Assembly (NCBI GenBank): GCA_003990745.1
Contig: RBNI01001844.1
Span: 1 to 20,677, forward strand
Length of the DNA stretch: 20,677 bases
Direction: 5' to 3'
From: Jimgerdemannia flammicorona
Lineage: Eukaryota; Mucoromycota; Endogonomycetes; Endogonales; Endogonaceae
The notes under the pieces are model-generated. The model saw only the letters and a list, made by a program, of their open reading frames with translations. It was not told the DNA's origin and searched no databases. Position numbers and translations under genes: made by a program. Of this stretch, positions 9,300 through 20,405 are shown in pieces. The first letter of the stretch is position 1. The number at the start of each line of letters is the position of its first letter.

Positions 9300-10577
9300 C
9301 CTCCTCTCCCCATTCCATATTCCCAACTAAGTTACAACAAAGGTTATGAGCCCCACTTAGTAGCTAAGGAAATATCTCTCTAAGTCTATATACTACTTTA
9401 TGCCAAGATATCACAAGAGATAAATCAAGAAGCCAGTGTAAGCATACTAAACACAACAGGTACAGGTACTCTCAGAATAGATATAATGATAGTCACAGCC
9501 TCTGTAACAAACATAAATATAGTCAAAAGATCAATCTCAATCTTTGATAATAAGGATTATACTATTTGAATATTCTATATAAGTAATCTTCTGGAATAGT
9601 GTAGCTTGATAGAGTATATAAAACTGTAAGCACAAATTCAAGGTTACAATACTACAAATAATTACTAAGAATTATAAAAGATTATATTTATATTATCAAA
9701 TCAGCAAATGAAGCTTATAATATATAAGAGGCTCTATATAATTATTATAAATAAGTATTCTCATCAAATTGGTTTCTCTAGAAATATTAGCTATTCAATC
9801 TATGAATGAAGTCTAAGAAGAGCATCTGTAAATATACTAATTATATTAATGATCTGATAAATTAAGTAAATTCTTTAAAAATTATTAGTAGAGTATATAT
9901 ATCAGTAATAAAGAAAAGATTCTGATCCTTATAAGAGATCTCTTTAAGATATATTATATTATAGTAGTAGCTATATATATATAAGAGTAAAAAACTTACA
10001 AATTATATCCACATAACAATAAGTCTCATCAATATAGAGATATAACTAGAAAATAATAATAATGATAACAAGAAATTGTTCTACAGATTATGCAGATGAG
10101 GCAAGAAGTATCAACAAGATCAAAAATATAAATTCAAGTTTAATAGAAACTGCTATATAATAGTAAGTATATATATATGTAAAATAACTACTAATATAAG
10201 AATGAGAATAATGAAAATAAGTATAGAATCAGAATTAGTAATATAGAAGCAGCAGAAAGAATTATAGCAAAGAGTAATATATATAATATAAATATTGCTA
10301 AAACTAATGATAATCAGAGTAAATATATTCTATATATATATAAGTAATACATACTAAGTATCTGAAGAAAACTATGACTAAGTTAGTATTTTAAGCTAGT
10401 AAAAAATAATAATATCAATATAAATAAAGTATATATAAATGTAGCTAATAATAATAATTTATAGCTTATAGATTCAGATGCTATATAATATATAATAGTT
10501 TACTAGAAATGGTTTTCTATATATGAGCTATTCAAGGATTTGGTACCAATTAAGTTAAGTGATACTAATATTATATA
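9300..10577 (+). pseudogene. Decayed Ty1/copia polyprotein, 5' part (gag-like remnant and protease)
   Basis: Very AT-rich and, as far as I can see, without a single CpG. The 3' end is recognisable: at 10465-10482 the frame reads L-I-D-S-D-A, the copia aspartic-protease signature DSGA with Gly changed to Asp (GGT to GAT). It is followed by KWFSIYELFKDLVPIKLSD, matching the copia pattern W-F-x-x-Y-x-x-F then P-V-x-L-x-D. TAA and TAG stops break it. The upstream kilobase is assigned to gag only by continuity and base composition; I could not read a zinc knuckle in it. No LTR or primer-binding site was identified. The sequence is cut at 10577 by the LINE insertion and resumes at 16458. Confidence 0.6.
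10567..10577 (+). repeat. Target-site duplication, left copy (AATATTATATA)
   Basis: This 11-bp sequence recurs exactly at 16458-16468, just beyond the A-rich tail of LINE-1. Both copies encode the same N-I-I-Y of the copia polyprotein, which is what a target-site duplication inside a coding frame should look like. Confidence 0.85.
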
Positions 10578-10750
10578 GTGGACTTCTTTTGCTCAAACTA
10601 CATAGAGCAAGCTAAGCCACATGGATATCTTTTTACAAAAAGCAATATGTTTTCAAGTTTTCACTTCGCCTACACTAGTGTACTAGGTGCAGCAGGAGTC
10701 TGGTAACAATTCACTACAAGTTTCATTGAAATCCATCAAGTTTTCGAGAT

Positions 10751-12489
10751 ATGGCAACCCAGGGTTCATCAAGCTCAGAGCACCTGGAGAGGAGGAGACC
10801 TGGCCTGGGTCTCCCCAAGAGTTTTGCAGCAGCTGCTGGTCAAGGTGGAGCTGGAAGGCAGGTTGGAGGTCAAGGACTGGTGGCAGGATTGGATGGTTGG
10901 CATATGGTGGTAGGGGGTAAGCAGGTAGCCCCTAGGCAGGGCAGCAGGGGTGTAGTGTTGACAGGGGTTGATGTTAGGTGATTGGTCAGCTGACTGGCCA
11001 GGGACCCAGCAGGGGTCAGGGGTCCAGGGGTGTGATGGCTGGGACAGACTTTCCTGGGGCTGGGCTGGTAGCTGGGGGTAGAACTGCTAGTGGTGCAGTA
11101 GCTCCTGGCAAGGTGGTGGCTGGTGTGTCCAAAAGCAAAAACAAGGTGACCCTGGCAGCAGGGACTGGTGAGCTAGTAGTATGACCATTCTTTCATAAGT
11201 CAGTATCAACATGGGCAGTTCTTGCCAATTTCCTGGGTCTTGGTCTGTCAGCCAAGGAAGTTCTATGACTGGTGGGTGAGGAGGTAGCTGGGGCTGAGTC
11301 ACTGAGGTTTATTCCCTCAGCAGAGGCATTGGAGATCGGATTTGTTGAGGAGGAGGCTATGGTGAAGGCCTTAGAGAAGGGGCTGATGGTCAAGAATGTT
11401 AAGGTGGAGATGGCAAGGTGCCTGAGATGGGACCCACATGCGGTGAGATTGGTGGTAGAAGATTTGTCAATACTGAGCAGGCAGGAGACCAAGACAGTGA
11501 TCACCAAGGCTCTGGAAGACTTTGGTGAGATGGTGGATTTCAGATTTATATTTTGGGAGGGCACGAAGTTGAGGAATAGCAATTGTGAGGCAATGGTGAG
11601 GCTGAAAGGGAAGGAGGTGATGGGTTTGGAGTGAGACTGGCCAGAGGTCATTCATGTTAGAGAGCAGGAATGTCAGGTTTGGAGGAGGAAAGGCTCTGAG
11701 CAGGAAGAGGAGGAGCTGCTGATAGCCCTTGAGGAGCATGATGAGGCAAAGGCTCTGCAGAAGAGGAAAGGGGAGAAATTTGCCAAAGATTGGATCTGGA
11801 TTGAGATGGATGGAAAGAGGTGGTACTGGTATAAGGCAAACTGGGAGTGGCTGCAGGTAGTACTGCAAGCATCTGTGGAGAAGGAGGTTGAAAGGGTGGC
11901 ATCTGACAGGAATCAAATGGAAGGGGTGGAGGCAGCTGAGGTATCCTTCTCACAGTTGGGGGGAGTGGGAGAATCTGTGCATATACCTATAATAGAGAAG
12001 TGGGTGGATGGTGAGGAAGAGCAAGGAGCAGGCTTTGAAGGAAATGTTGAGGTGGTTCCGGAAACTCAGATGGAAGACATGGTGATGGCTAGGTCAGCGA
12101 ATATGCACTGAGAATGTCCTGAGGCAGGAGAGGTGGTGAGGTTGGATAAGGTCTCTGAAGAGGATGAGCTGGTGGATATTGCTTCTGATGTATCTGCAGA
12201 TAGAGAATTGCTTCAGAAGCTGTGCAGGACTCCTAGGCCCATGACTCTAGGGCTGCTGGTAATGGTGGCAGATGGCTGGTTCCAGACAGTTCTGGAGAAA
12301 CTAGCAGAGGATGACATTAAGGAAGTGGATATATTTCAGAGTTCTCCAGAGGCATGGGAAGGATTTCTTAAGGTGGTATTGCAAGGACCAAAGCTGATGA
12401 CTGCCATGGTAGCAGCCCTTCTGGAGGATGAAGGATATGAGGTGGATGATGCCAGAATGGCAGATATCTGTAAGGTGGTGTCAGAGTGA
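10751..12489 (+). pseudogene. LINE-1 ORF1 (gag-like), degraded
   Basis: The likely start is ATG 10751 (MATQGSSSS, then PKSFAAAAG, a typical opening of fungal LINE gag proteins), followed by a Gly/Val-rich low-complexity stretch. A frameshift near 10970 moves reading to the frame that then runs from 10978 to 12489. That frame has TGA stops at 11182, 11266, 11632, 12109 and 12487 and no TAA or TAG. About 11400-11630 (RLVVEDLSILSRQETKTVI and the following DFRFIFWEG) may be an RRM-like or similar RNA-binding fold; the rest is acidic. No CCHC knuckle was found. The role would be RNA binding in the retrotransposition complex, inferred from position. Confidence 0.65.
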
Positions 12490-12625
12490 GTAGACTCCTT
12501 CTGTGGCAGTGTCAATGGCAAGAGAATTTGGCAAGCAGTCTGTGAGGAGCATTAAGACATCATTAAGGGCAGAGCTGAGAAGGTAGCAGCAGTGGCAGCT
12601 GATATCTAAACTCCAAATTTTCATG

Positions 12626-15600
12626 ATGAAGTACAATCTATAAATTCTGTCAATCAATATCAATGGTTTATGAGATGGAGTAAAGGGGCGGCATCTCTTT
12701 TGATGGTTGAAAGACCAGAGATATTATGTGGTGTTTCTTCAGGATATTCAGGCCTATGGTGAGGAGAACTATGAGTCATGGAGTAAGGAATTGTTTGGAG
12801 ATACTGGCTGGAGTAAGCAAGTTGGGATTCTAGTTGGGATTGGAAAGGGGGAGTTAGTTGATGTGGAAAGATTTGGTAATCATCTGGTGTAGGGAAGGCT
12901 GAAGGGAGGGAAAGGAGATGGACTCTTGGTAGGCTCTGTGTATCTGCTGGTGGTTGGCAGAGAGTGAAAACAATGGGTGGAGGAGTGGCTGGCTTGGGAG
13001 AATTGAGCAGCTCTAGGGTTAGACAATCTGGAGGGTAATTTCAATATAGTAAGAGACTGTGTGCTGGATTGGTCTGATGGTGGGGCTGGTGTAGCAGTTT
13101 CTCTGGGGTTGTCTCAGTGGCTTCAGGTGGAAAAGGGCAGATGGTGTACAATTGAGGGCAGGAGATGAGTCAGGGCTCTTTACCAGGTGGCATTTGATAG
13201 ACAATGGGATAGTTGGAATACAGATTGATTAGGTACCGGTAGCTGAACATTGGGGTAATGTTTTAGACACAGTGAGGGTATGGAGGTGTCCATGGTTAGA
13301 TCATTGGAGAGTCAAGGTGTGTGGAAGATTCCAGGCTATTAATGGAGGAGGTGGGTGCTGGCATCTTAATGTAGCCTTGCTCTGGTGCCCAGTAGAATGG
13401 GAGCAATTCATGTACTTGGCCAGACAGGAAGTAGAGTGATGGGTGGCTAGTGGTCTGTCTATTGCTGATTGGTGGAGCAGGTTTAAACACCTTGCAGGTG
13501 CATATTAGCGAGACACTGGGGAGGTGGTGGGAAAGGAGCAAACAGACAAGGAAAGGAGAGTTGAAAGAGGTTTGTGGTGGCAACTGAAGTTATTGGAGGA
13601 TAGTTCACTGGCAGAAGAGAAGAAGTGTCAGCTTGCTAGAGAGGTAGTCAACTTACAGTCAGCTTTGAGGGAGGTTAAGGATAGAGTCGTGGATGGGCTC
13701 CTGGCATGCCTGAGGGCTAGGTGACTGGAAGAGGGTGAGCAACCAACAAAATACTTATCTGGTATCTTAAATACAAGAAAAGTTCGATACAGCTGGTCTT
13801 CAGTTTTACAAGAAGATGGCATTGAGGTTACCAGTGTGGTGGATATGTTGGAGGAGGTTTCTGGACAATGGCGGACCCTCTAAGTCAGTAACTTGGCTCA
13901 GGGATAGTGTGATGGGTGAGATGAGAGACATTACTATCAGGATTATAGTGTATCAGATGGAGTGATGATGATGGAGGAGGGGGTACTGGGGTAGGAGATG
14001 TTACTGAGATACATCTTGTGTGTAACTGACCAGTAGTGCTACTGCCAGAGATAGGGACTTCAGTATTAGACAGAGGGTCCTTGGAAGAGGTGTTGGAAGT
14101 TCTGCAGAAGGCACCTGGTAGTTCATCGCCAGGTGAGAATGGACTTCCTTGGGAGTTTTGGAAGGAGTTTCAGGTGGAATTTGGAGCTTGGCTTGTTGAA
14201 ATGGTTAATTATGTGCTGGAAGAAGGATGGTGGATTGGAAATGGAAGCTTAGGGCTGGTGTCTTTGCTGAATAAGGAGAAAGGTGACAGGAGGGAGTGGC
14301 CTAACTGGCAGCCAATCATGCTGTTGAATGTGGATAGGAAGCTAGTCTCCAAAATCCTGGTAGGAAGATTGCAGCAGTGGATTAGAAGACTGATAGGAGT
14401 GGAGCAGAGGGGTTTTGTGAAGGGTCAGCAGATCAGGGACAGTACTGCCTGGGTGCAAAATGTCTTAGAAGGTTGTAGGAGTTGGTAGGTCAATGGGAGG
14501 ATGGTCTTCTTGGATCAGGAGAAGACATAATAGGGTGTGGTGGCATTATCTAAAGGTGATACTCCAGAAAGTAGGTTTGATCTTGGAGAAGTTGAAAGGC
14601 TGATGGGACTAGTGTGAGGCTGTCAAGGGGCAGTGCTGATGAATGGCTGGAGCAGTCTGGAGTTTGCCTTAGGAAGAGGGGTTTTGCAAGAAGACCCTCT
14701 TTCTCCACTCCTTTACATTCCTCACTGGAACCTGTATTGGCCTGGCTAAGAGGATGGCTGAATAGATTGTAAATGGGTGAGGTAGTTTGGAAGCTGGGGG
14801 CCTTTGTAGATGACATGGTGGTGGGGCTTGGCAGTATGGCAGATGTGGACATTTTAAGAGAAGGAATAGAACAGTATGAGGGGTTGGCAGGTACAAAGTT
14901 GAATTGGGGAAAGTTTGAAACCTTAGAGCTTGGTACAGGCTTAGGGGTAATGGGGTTTGGACAAGTAGTGCCTACAGGGGAGGTAGTACAGTACTTAGGG
15001 ATATGGTTTTCAGTGTTCAGGACAGTTTTGCCAAGAGAGTGGTGGGGTTCGATGGTACAGAAATGGAAAGGTGTGCTGACAGGCTGGGCTAGTTGAAACT
15101 TCTCTCTGGCAGGAAGAGTAGTGGTCCTAAATGTGTACTGGCTGCCGAAGTTGTGGTATCTGGGTTACCAATTAGATTTCCCTGGGTGGGTGGTGTGGCA
15201 GCTCAGAAAGACTATTGAAGGGTAGCTCTGGAGGAGTAGATGACTACAGATTGGATGGAAAGCATTGGTGCTGCTGATTACTGATGGAGGTTTGGGGTTG
15301 GTGGACTTTCAGTGAAGGTTGAAGGTGGTTAGGGGCTGGTGGGGTCGCCAATTAGTAGAGTTAGGGGAAGAAAGTTGGGGCAGATTGGTGATAGACAATT
15401 GGGAGATCAGATTCTGCCACCAGAGTGTGGAGAGGAAGAATTTGCGATGGCTACTTCAAGTTGGATAATTGGGGAGGATGAGGTTCAAAGGGTTCTGGTG
15501 GGGCATTGTTGAGGCCTGGCTTATGATGGGACTAACAGAGCCAGGGGTGGAGGCAATAGGGGAGGGGGCTGACCCCAAGCAGCAGTGGTGGCAACTTAGA

Positions 15601-16326
15601 CTACTCAGAGTAGGAGAGAAGGAGCTGAAGGACTATTCTCTGGTAGAGGCTATGAAATGGGCCAGATCAGGCCCTCTTGAGCAGTGGCCAGTAGGATGGC
15701 AGACAGCTGGCATTGGTGAGATATGGGAATGGAGTTGAATTTGGAGATGGGTGGTTACTTTGAATAAGGTGATACCTCCTAGATATTGGGTAGTTTGGTG
15801 GTAGTTCCTGAGAAGGAATGTAATGTTGAACTATTGGACAGGATGGATGGTGGTCAATGGGTGCAGAGATTGTGAATGGTGTTCCAAGATTTCTAGAGAA
15901 GTGGTTCAGACCCCAGAGTATATCATAGAGGCCTGCCCAGGGGTAGAGGGTTATTAGCAGATGCTGGAGGAATATTGGGGTTCTGATAGAAGGAGGCCAG
16001 GAGATTCTGTCAGTATAGTTACCTGGAGGAGACTGGTGGGGGAGGTTGGGGACATTTGGGGAGGTGTTGGGCAGATCTTGGGCATGTGGGTCTTAATGGC
16101 AGCACACTGGCGATGGGTCTTTGAAGGCAAATGTTGGATGGAAATTGGGGACCTGGTGGAGTGATGGCACTGGCTTATGAGAGAGGTAGTATAGGGTTGG
16201 TGGCACCAGGGGAGGCAGCAGGAGTTGGGGGCAGTAAAGAAGGTACAAGACATTGTATTAGGGAGTCAGGGTCATTTGGTACTAGGTGAGAGTGGGGTGC
16301 AGTGGAAAATTGGGGTGAGTTTATAG
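12626..16326 (+). pseudogene. LINE-1 ORF2: endonuclease / reverse transcriptase, degraded
   Basis: Homology can be followed through several frames. The APE-type endonuclease begins at ILSININGL (12644), with YYVVFLQD (12725; the family has LQE), EGNFNIV (about 13031; family GDFN) and LDHWRVKV (about 13298; family SDH). A linker with EEGEQPTKYLSG lies near 13730. Reverse transcriptase covers about 14036-15090: KAPGSSSPGENGLPWEF, LLNVDRK, RGFVKGQQIRDS, FLDQEK (14508), RGVLQEDPLSPLL (14675) and the catalytic box as F-V-D-D (14803-14814). After it comes GGLGLVDF (15285) and a zinc-binding C-terminus (C at 15862, 15871 and 15934, the last in A-C-P). A 2-nt loss near 14529 breaks Y-D-R-V after FLDQEKT. 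Many TGA and some TAG stops. The product would make target-primed cDNA. The end point is approximate. Confidence 0.8.
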
Positions 16327-16434
16327 AACCAGTTAGGTTTATTTTGTCCTTATAGTGGGGAATAGATAGTTGGTGGGATAATTTTGTAGTTTAATTCATA
16401 TAGACTAGTGGAATAAAGGAGTCCAAGTGACAAT

Positions 16435-16457
16435 AAAAAAAAAGAAAAAAAAACCCC
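16435..16457 (+). other. LINE-1 3' tail: A9-G-A8 followed by C5
   Basis: The poly(A) run is interrupted once by G (16444), then five C separate it from the target duplication at 16458. A tails are expected from target-primed reverse transcription. The C run is unusual and is present in neither copia flank, so it was added or mutated at the junction. Confidence 0.75.
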
Positions 16458-16468
16458 CAATATTATAT
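16458..16468 (+). repeat. Target-site duplication, right copy (AATATTATATA)
   Basis: An exact match to 10567-10577. It closes the LINE-1 insertion and is in frame with the copia coding sequence that resumes here. Confidence 0.85.
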
Positions 16469-17215
16469 ATGCTCAAGAAAGAGAAAATATTATTATACAT
16501 CTCTATGAGAATTTTGCAAAGTCTGTCAGTATCTTTCAGAACATACTTTATACTCTAAAAATAGGTAAGAATCTCTTTTCATTCAGCAAAATAATAGTCC
16601 ATAGTAAAACAAAATCCATATACACTCAATGAAAGTAATAGTATATAGTTTAAAGAACAATAAGAAGATTATAAAAGTATAGAAGTAAGACAATCTTTAT
16701 ATAATCAATGGAATACTGAGTGACATAAAAGTTTACACATACATATATAACAACTATGTATATCTGATATATCTAATATATAGTATCAATACTTAAAATA
16801 TATAGACAAATCAAGTTTGAAAAGAATGATAAGGAACAGTTCAGTAAGTAGATTATTAGCAATATATCTCAAAAGCTTCTGTGAGCATTATATAGAAAAT
16901 AAAGTATCCTGATGTCTATTTAAAGAATAGCCAAAATGTATATCTAGTATATATAATTTAATTAATACCAATATATGTATATATAGTTTGATATATATTA
17001 CTTCTTATAGAAATATGAGATATTTAATTATATTAATTGTTAATTATATAGATAAACTATATATCTATTTTTATCAGCAAAGAGCAAAGTCTTGAAGAAA
17101 TTCAAAGGGTTTAGAGTAATTGTAGAGAATGAAACAGAATATAGAATATATACTATATACTTAAATAATAGATGTGAATATATCAATAGTACTGAAATAG
17201 AAAGAGATACTAATT
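16458..17215 (+). pseudogene. Decayed Ty1/copia polyprotein, continuation (post-protease and integrase)
   Basis: Directly after LINE-1 the frame reads NIIYAQERENIII, then FQNILYTLKIGKNLFSFSK. This matches the copia stretch that follows the protease (N-V-L-Y-V-P-x-x-x-K-N-L-L-S-V-S-K), so it continues the sequence broken at 10577. After AT-rich decay, 17041-17215 is the integrase core: Y-I-D, then KSKVLKKFKGFRVIVENE (17080-17133), Y-L-N-N-R-C-E-Y-I (family R-S-D-N-G-G-E-Y-I) and S-T-E-I-E-R. Catalytic residues are partly lost (D-N-G reads N-N-R). The first right-hand target duplication copy is at 16458-16468. The reading is cut at about 17212-17220 by LINE-2. Confidence 0.7.
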
Positions 17216-17393
17216 CTCTCTATTATCTTCTCTAAACAGACATATCAAACCCAATTATAGGCCTTCTTCTGATCTAAGAAAACAAGCTATCCTTTCAGTC
17301 TATAAGCCCTAGTACCCTCAATCATACCATGAACCCAGGAAGTCTCATCTCTTATGAGTCTTCCTCTATATACTAATGATCAATAATCAGACT
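17212..17393 (-). pseudogene. Inverted reverse-transcriptase segment of LINE-2
   Basis: On the minus strand this reads, from 17393 downward, LIRDETSWVHGMIEGTRAY (LINE-1: QIRDSTAWVQNVLEGCRSW), then LVFLDQKKAYNWV (17280 to about 17242; LINE-1 MVFLDQEKT-(YD)-RV), then CLEKIIERI. It corresponds to LINE-1 about 14391-14570. The sense part starts at the equivalent of about LINE-1 14610, so a few tens of nt are missing at the junction. The left junction shares AATTCTCTC with the copia sequence, so its exact base is ambiguous. Confidence 0.75.
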
Positions 17394-19072
17394 TTGGAAT
17401 TGCAGTCAGGTGGTTATTATATATAATGAATATCATAGTGTTTCATTTGAGTTGAGACAAGGGGTTTCTCAGAGAGATCCTTTGTTTTCAATTCTATATA
17501 CTTTGTTATTAGAGCTATTGTTAGACACTATATTCTACAAGGTCTCTGGGCCTCATATTCTTAGTATTAACTAAAAGGTGGAACTTTTGCAGATAATATG
17601 GTAATAGGTCTTGACTTTGTTAATAATATTAGTATGCTGAAGATAGTAGTAGATTAGTATAAATAGTTCTCTGATAATAAACTCAACTGGTATAAGTATG
17701 AGAAAATAGAGCTAGGGAATGGTTTAGTTGATGAAATGTGATAGAGACTATTGTCCCAGCAGAGAAAGTAATATACTATCTGAGTATCTTCCTATTTATA
17801 TATGAGTCAGTTCTGCCAAAGATCTGGTGGGAGAGAAAGATAGATACTTGGGGGGGGAGGCCTTTAGAGTTAGAGAGAGCACTACATTTCTCTAGTAGAG
17901 TAGGTGTTAATTCTTAATATCTACTAGTGTCGAAGTTGTGATATCTGATATACCACTTAGACTTTCTAGCTTAGATGGTAAAATAATTATTGGGAACTAG
18001 ATCTGAGCTAGGAAGTATAGTCAGATAAGTTGGAAGATCTTGGCTATACTGGTAGAGAGAGGAGGTCTGGGTCTGGTGGACTTTCTGAAGCAGTTATATT
18101 ACCTTAGAGCTTGGTGGCTGAAGAGGGCTGTGAAGCTAAGAGATGGAGAGTGAGTGCTACTGATGTTAAAAATCTGACAGACTAGGTTCTTCCCCAGAAG
18201 TATCTCTTGGGATTTGCTATCAATAGTTGGACTAGGTAGCAGTTAATATCTGTGGTATAAGGGATTTTGGTGGGGATTGATAGAGAGTATACATTATATT
18301 AGTTTGTACTAGTAGAGTGATGAAAGAGAGATATAGTGGGGTCTGGTAATATAGAGGTGGGATAGGCTACTGCTAGGTAACTCCCTACTACTAGACTTTG
18401 ATATCAGTGAGAATCTGGAATACTAATATAGTCTGGGTCAGGATTTGTGACCTGTTAGCTAGTAGATTATAGATATTGGTGAGGTATAGAATTGAGCTAG
18501 CATCTAGTCATAGAGCACTATAGTGTGGTAGTGGGTATCACTAAAATTCTGAGTAGTATGGTGGTATTTGTTAAAACAGAATATAATGTTGAACTTTCTC
18601 TCTAGACATCTGATTGATGGGGGGGTCCTTCAATTATAAAGAGTGTTTTGATATAGAAGAGAAGAGTGGTTTTGTATAGATACTAGAATATTAGTTAGAG
18701 GAGTACAAGATAAAAGAGAACTTCTGAGTAATGGTTGGCCTTTGCTTGGGGGTGGAGAGGAGTATGACCAGGGAGGAGAGTCAATGGAAAAACTTGAGGA
18801 CTCATCTAGTGGGTTATATTGATGATAAGTAATTTACTATAGAGTGGGCTCTAATAGTATAGATAGAGTTAGCTGGACATTGGTGAGAAAGAGAGGAGGA
18901 TGAGTTTGAAGAAGCATATGGTAAGGTGAGAGAGACTGATGGTGGAAATTCTGTCTGAGTAATAGAAGGTGTGAGGCCTACTGAGTAATCATTATCATTG
19001 CTTAATAGAGACTATCTATAAATAGAGTAAAGAGGGAGTAGTGGTAGTTAATAAGCTAGAAGTATTTAAATA
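17212..19072 (+). mobile_element. LINE-2: 5'-truncated, 5'-inverted, decayed LINE copy
   Basis: The sense part (17394 on) reads FELRQGVSQRDPLFSILY (17446-17499), the catalytic box as F-A-D-N (17586-17597, D to N), NKLNWYKYEKIELGNG, GGLGLVDF (18060) and a degraded zinc-binding region near 18640-18720. These follow the order in LINE-1 14610-16300. About 17212-17393 belongs to the same RT but on the minus strand (separate entry). TAG stops are frequent. The 3' end is uncertain: CTATAAATAGAGTAAAGAGGGAG near 19015-19040 resembles the LINE-1 3' end but has no A-tail, and element T begins just after. Essentially a single CpG (17929) was seen in this copy. Confidence 0.75.
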
Positions 19073-19129
19073 GACAACTTCTTTTGCTCAAACCACTCAG
19101 AGTGAGCTAAGCTACACAGAGAGGGGCAA

Positions 19130-20405
19130 CACAGACAATATGTGCAACATGGGCAACATGGGTGGGCAAGATAGGCAAGATGGCAAGACGGCAAGACAGG
19201 CGACATGGGCAAGATGGGCAGATGGCAAGACAGGTGACATGGGCAAGATGGGCAGATGGCAAGACAGGTGACATGGGCAAAATGGGCAAAATGGGCAACA
19301 TGGGTAATACAGGCAACATGGGCGGGCAATATGGGCAACACGGGCAACACAGGCGGGCAACAAGGGCAACACGGGCAACATGGGTAGGCAACACAGGCAA
19401 TACAGACAACATGAGCAACATGGGCAGACAAGATGGGCAAGACGGGCAAGATGGGCAAGACAGGCAAGATGGGCAAGACAGCAAGATGACAAGATGGACA
19501 ACATGGGCAAGATGGGCAAGACGGGCAAGACAGGCAAGACAGGCAAGATGGGCAAGATGGGCAAGACGGGCAAGATGGGCAAGATGGCAAGATGGCTAGA
19601 TGGCAAGATGGGTGACATTGGCAAGATGGGCAGATGGCAAGACAGGCAATATGGGCAAGATGGGCAAAACAGGCAAAACAGGCAAAACAGGCAACACAGG
19701 CAACATGGGCAATATGGGCAGGCAATATGGGCAACCAGACAACATGGGCAACATGGGCAACACAGGCAACACAGGCAACATGGGCAACATGGGCAACATG
19801 GGCAACACAGGTGGGCAAGACAGACAAGATGGGCAAGATGACAAGATGGGTGATATGGGCAAGATGGGCAGATGACAAGACAGGCAATATAGGTAAGATG
19901 GGCAAAATGGGCAAAACGGGCAACATGGGCAACATGGGCAACACAGGCAACATGGGCAAAACAGGCAACATGGGCAGGCAAGACAGGCAAGATTGGCAAG
20001 ATGGACAAGATGGGCAAGATGGGCAAGATGGCAAGATGGTAATATGGGCAATATGGGCAACATGGGTGGGCAAGACAGGCAAGACAGGCAACATGGGCAA
20101 GATGGGCAAAATGGGCAAAATGAGCAAGATGGGCAAAATAGCCAAAATGGACAACATGGGCAATACAGGCAATATGGGACATGGGCAATATGGGCAGGTA
20201 AGATGGGCAAGATGAGCAAGATGGGTAAGATGGGCAAGATGGGCAAGATGGCAAGATGGCAACACTGGCAACATGGGCAACATGGGCAGGCAAGATAGGC
20301 AAGACAGGCTAGATGGGCAAGATGGACAAGATGGCAAGATGGCAACACTGGCAACATGAGCAACATGGGCAGGCAAGACAGGCAAGACAGGCTAGATAGG
20401 CAAGA
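19130..20405 (+). repeat. 9-bp minisatellite, consensus RGGCAASAY
   Basis: About 1.27 kb of degenerate 9-nt units such as GGGCAAGAT, GGGCAACAT, AGGCAAGAC and AGGCAACAC, with occasional 8-nt units (GCAAGATG). Because the period is a multiple of three and lacks stop triplets, long open frames exist on both strands (Met-Gly-Lys-type on +, Cys/Leu/Pro/His-type on -). They are artefacts of periodicity, not genes. Perfect GGG-N6 spacing occurs at places such as 19550-19579. Confidence 0.9.

Larger units (their letters stand above)
10578..16457 (+). mobile_element. LINE-1: nearly complete L1/Tx1-like non-LTR retrotransposon
   Basis: The element has a 5' UTR (10578-10750), a Gly-rich ORF1, an ORF2 with endonuclease, reverse transcriptase and a C-terminal zinc-binding region, a short 3' UTR, and a tail of A9-G-A8 (16435-16452) followed by C5. 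It is flanked by an 11-bp duplication. The total of about 5.9 kb is normal for a full-length LINE. Both ORFs are broken by frameshifts and stops, so it is dead. The RT segment (QPIMLLNVDRKLVSKIL, then RGFVKGQQIRDST) has the L1/Tx1-type pattern. No RNase H domain was recognised. The interior is G-rich on this strand and strongly CpG-depleted (about two dozen CpG by eye). Confidence 0.85.

Noticed and set aside
11193..11953. Minus-strand open frames of about 100-150 codons opposite LINE-1 ORF1
   Set aside because: They are shadows of the G-rich, purine-biased sense strand, which leaves few stop triplets on the complement.
19066..20385. Long minus-strand open frame (439 codons) rich in Cys, Leu, Pro and His, and similar overlapping frames on both strands
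   Set aside because: It is the translation of a 9-nt repeat that contains no stop triplets; all overlapping frames stay open for the same reason. No start context, domain or non-repetitive part.
19130..20405. CRISPR array
   Set aside because: Units are 9 nt and contiguous, with no unique spacers of constant length, and the genome is eukaryotic.
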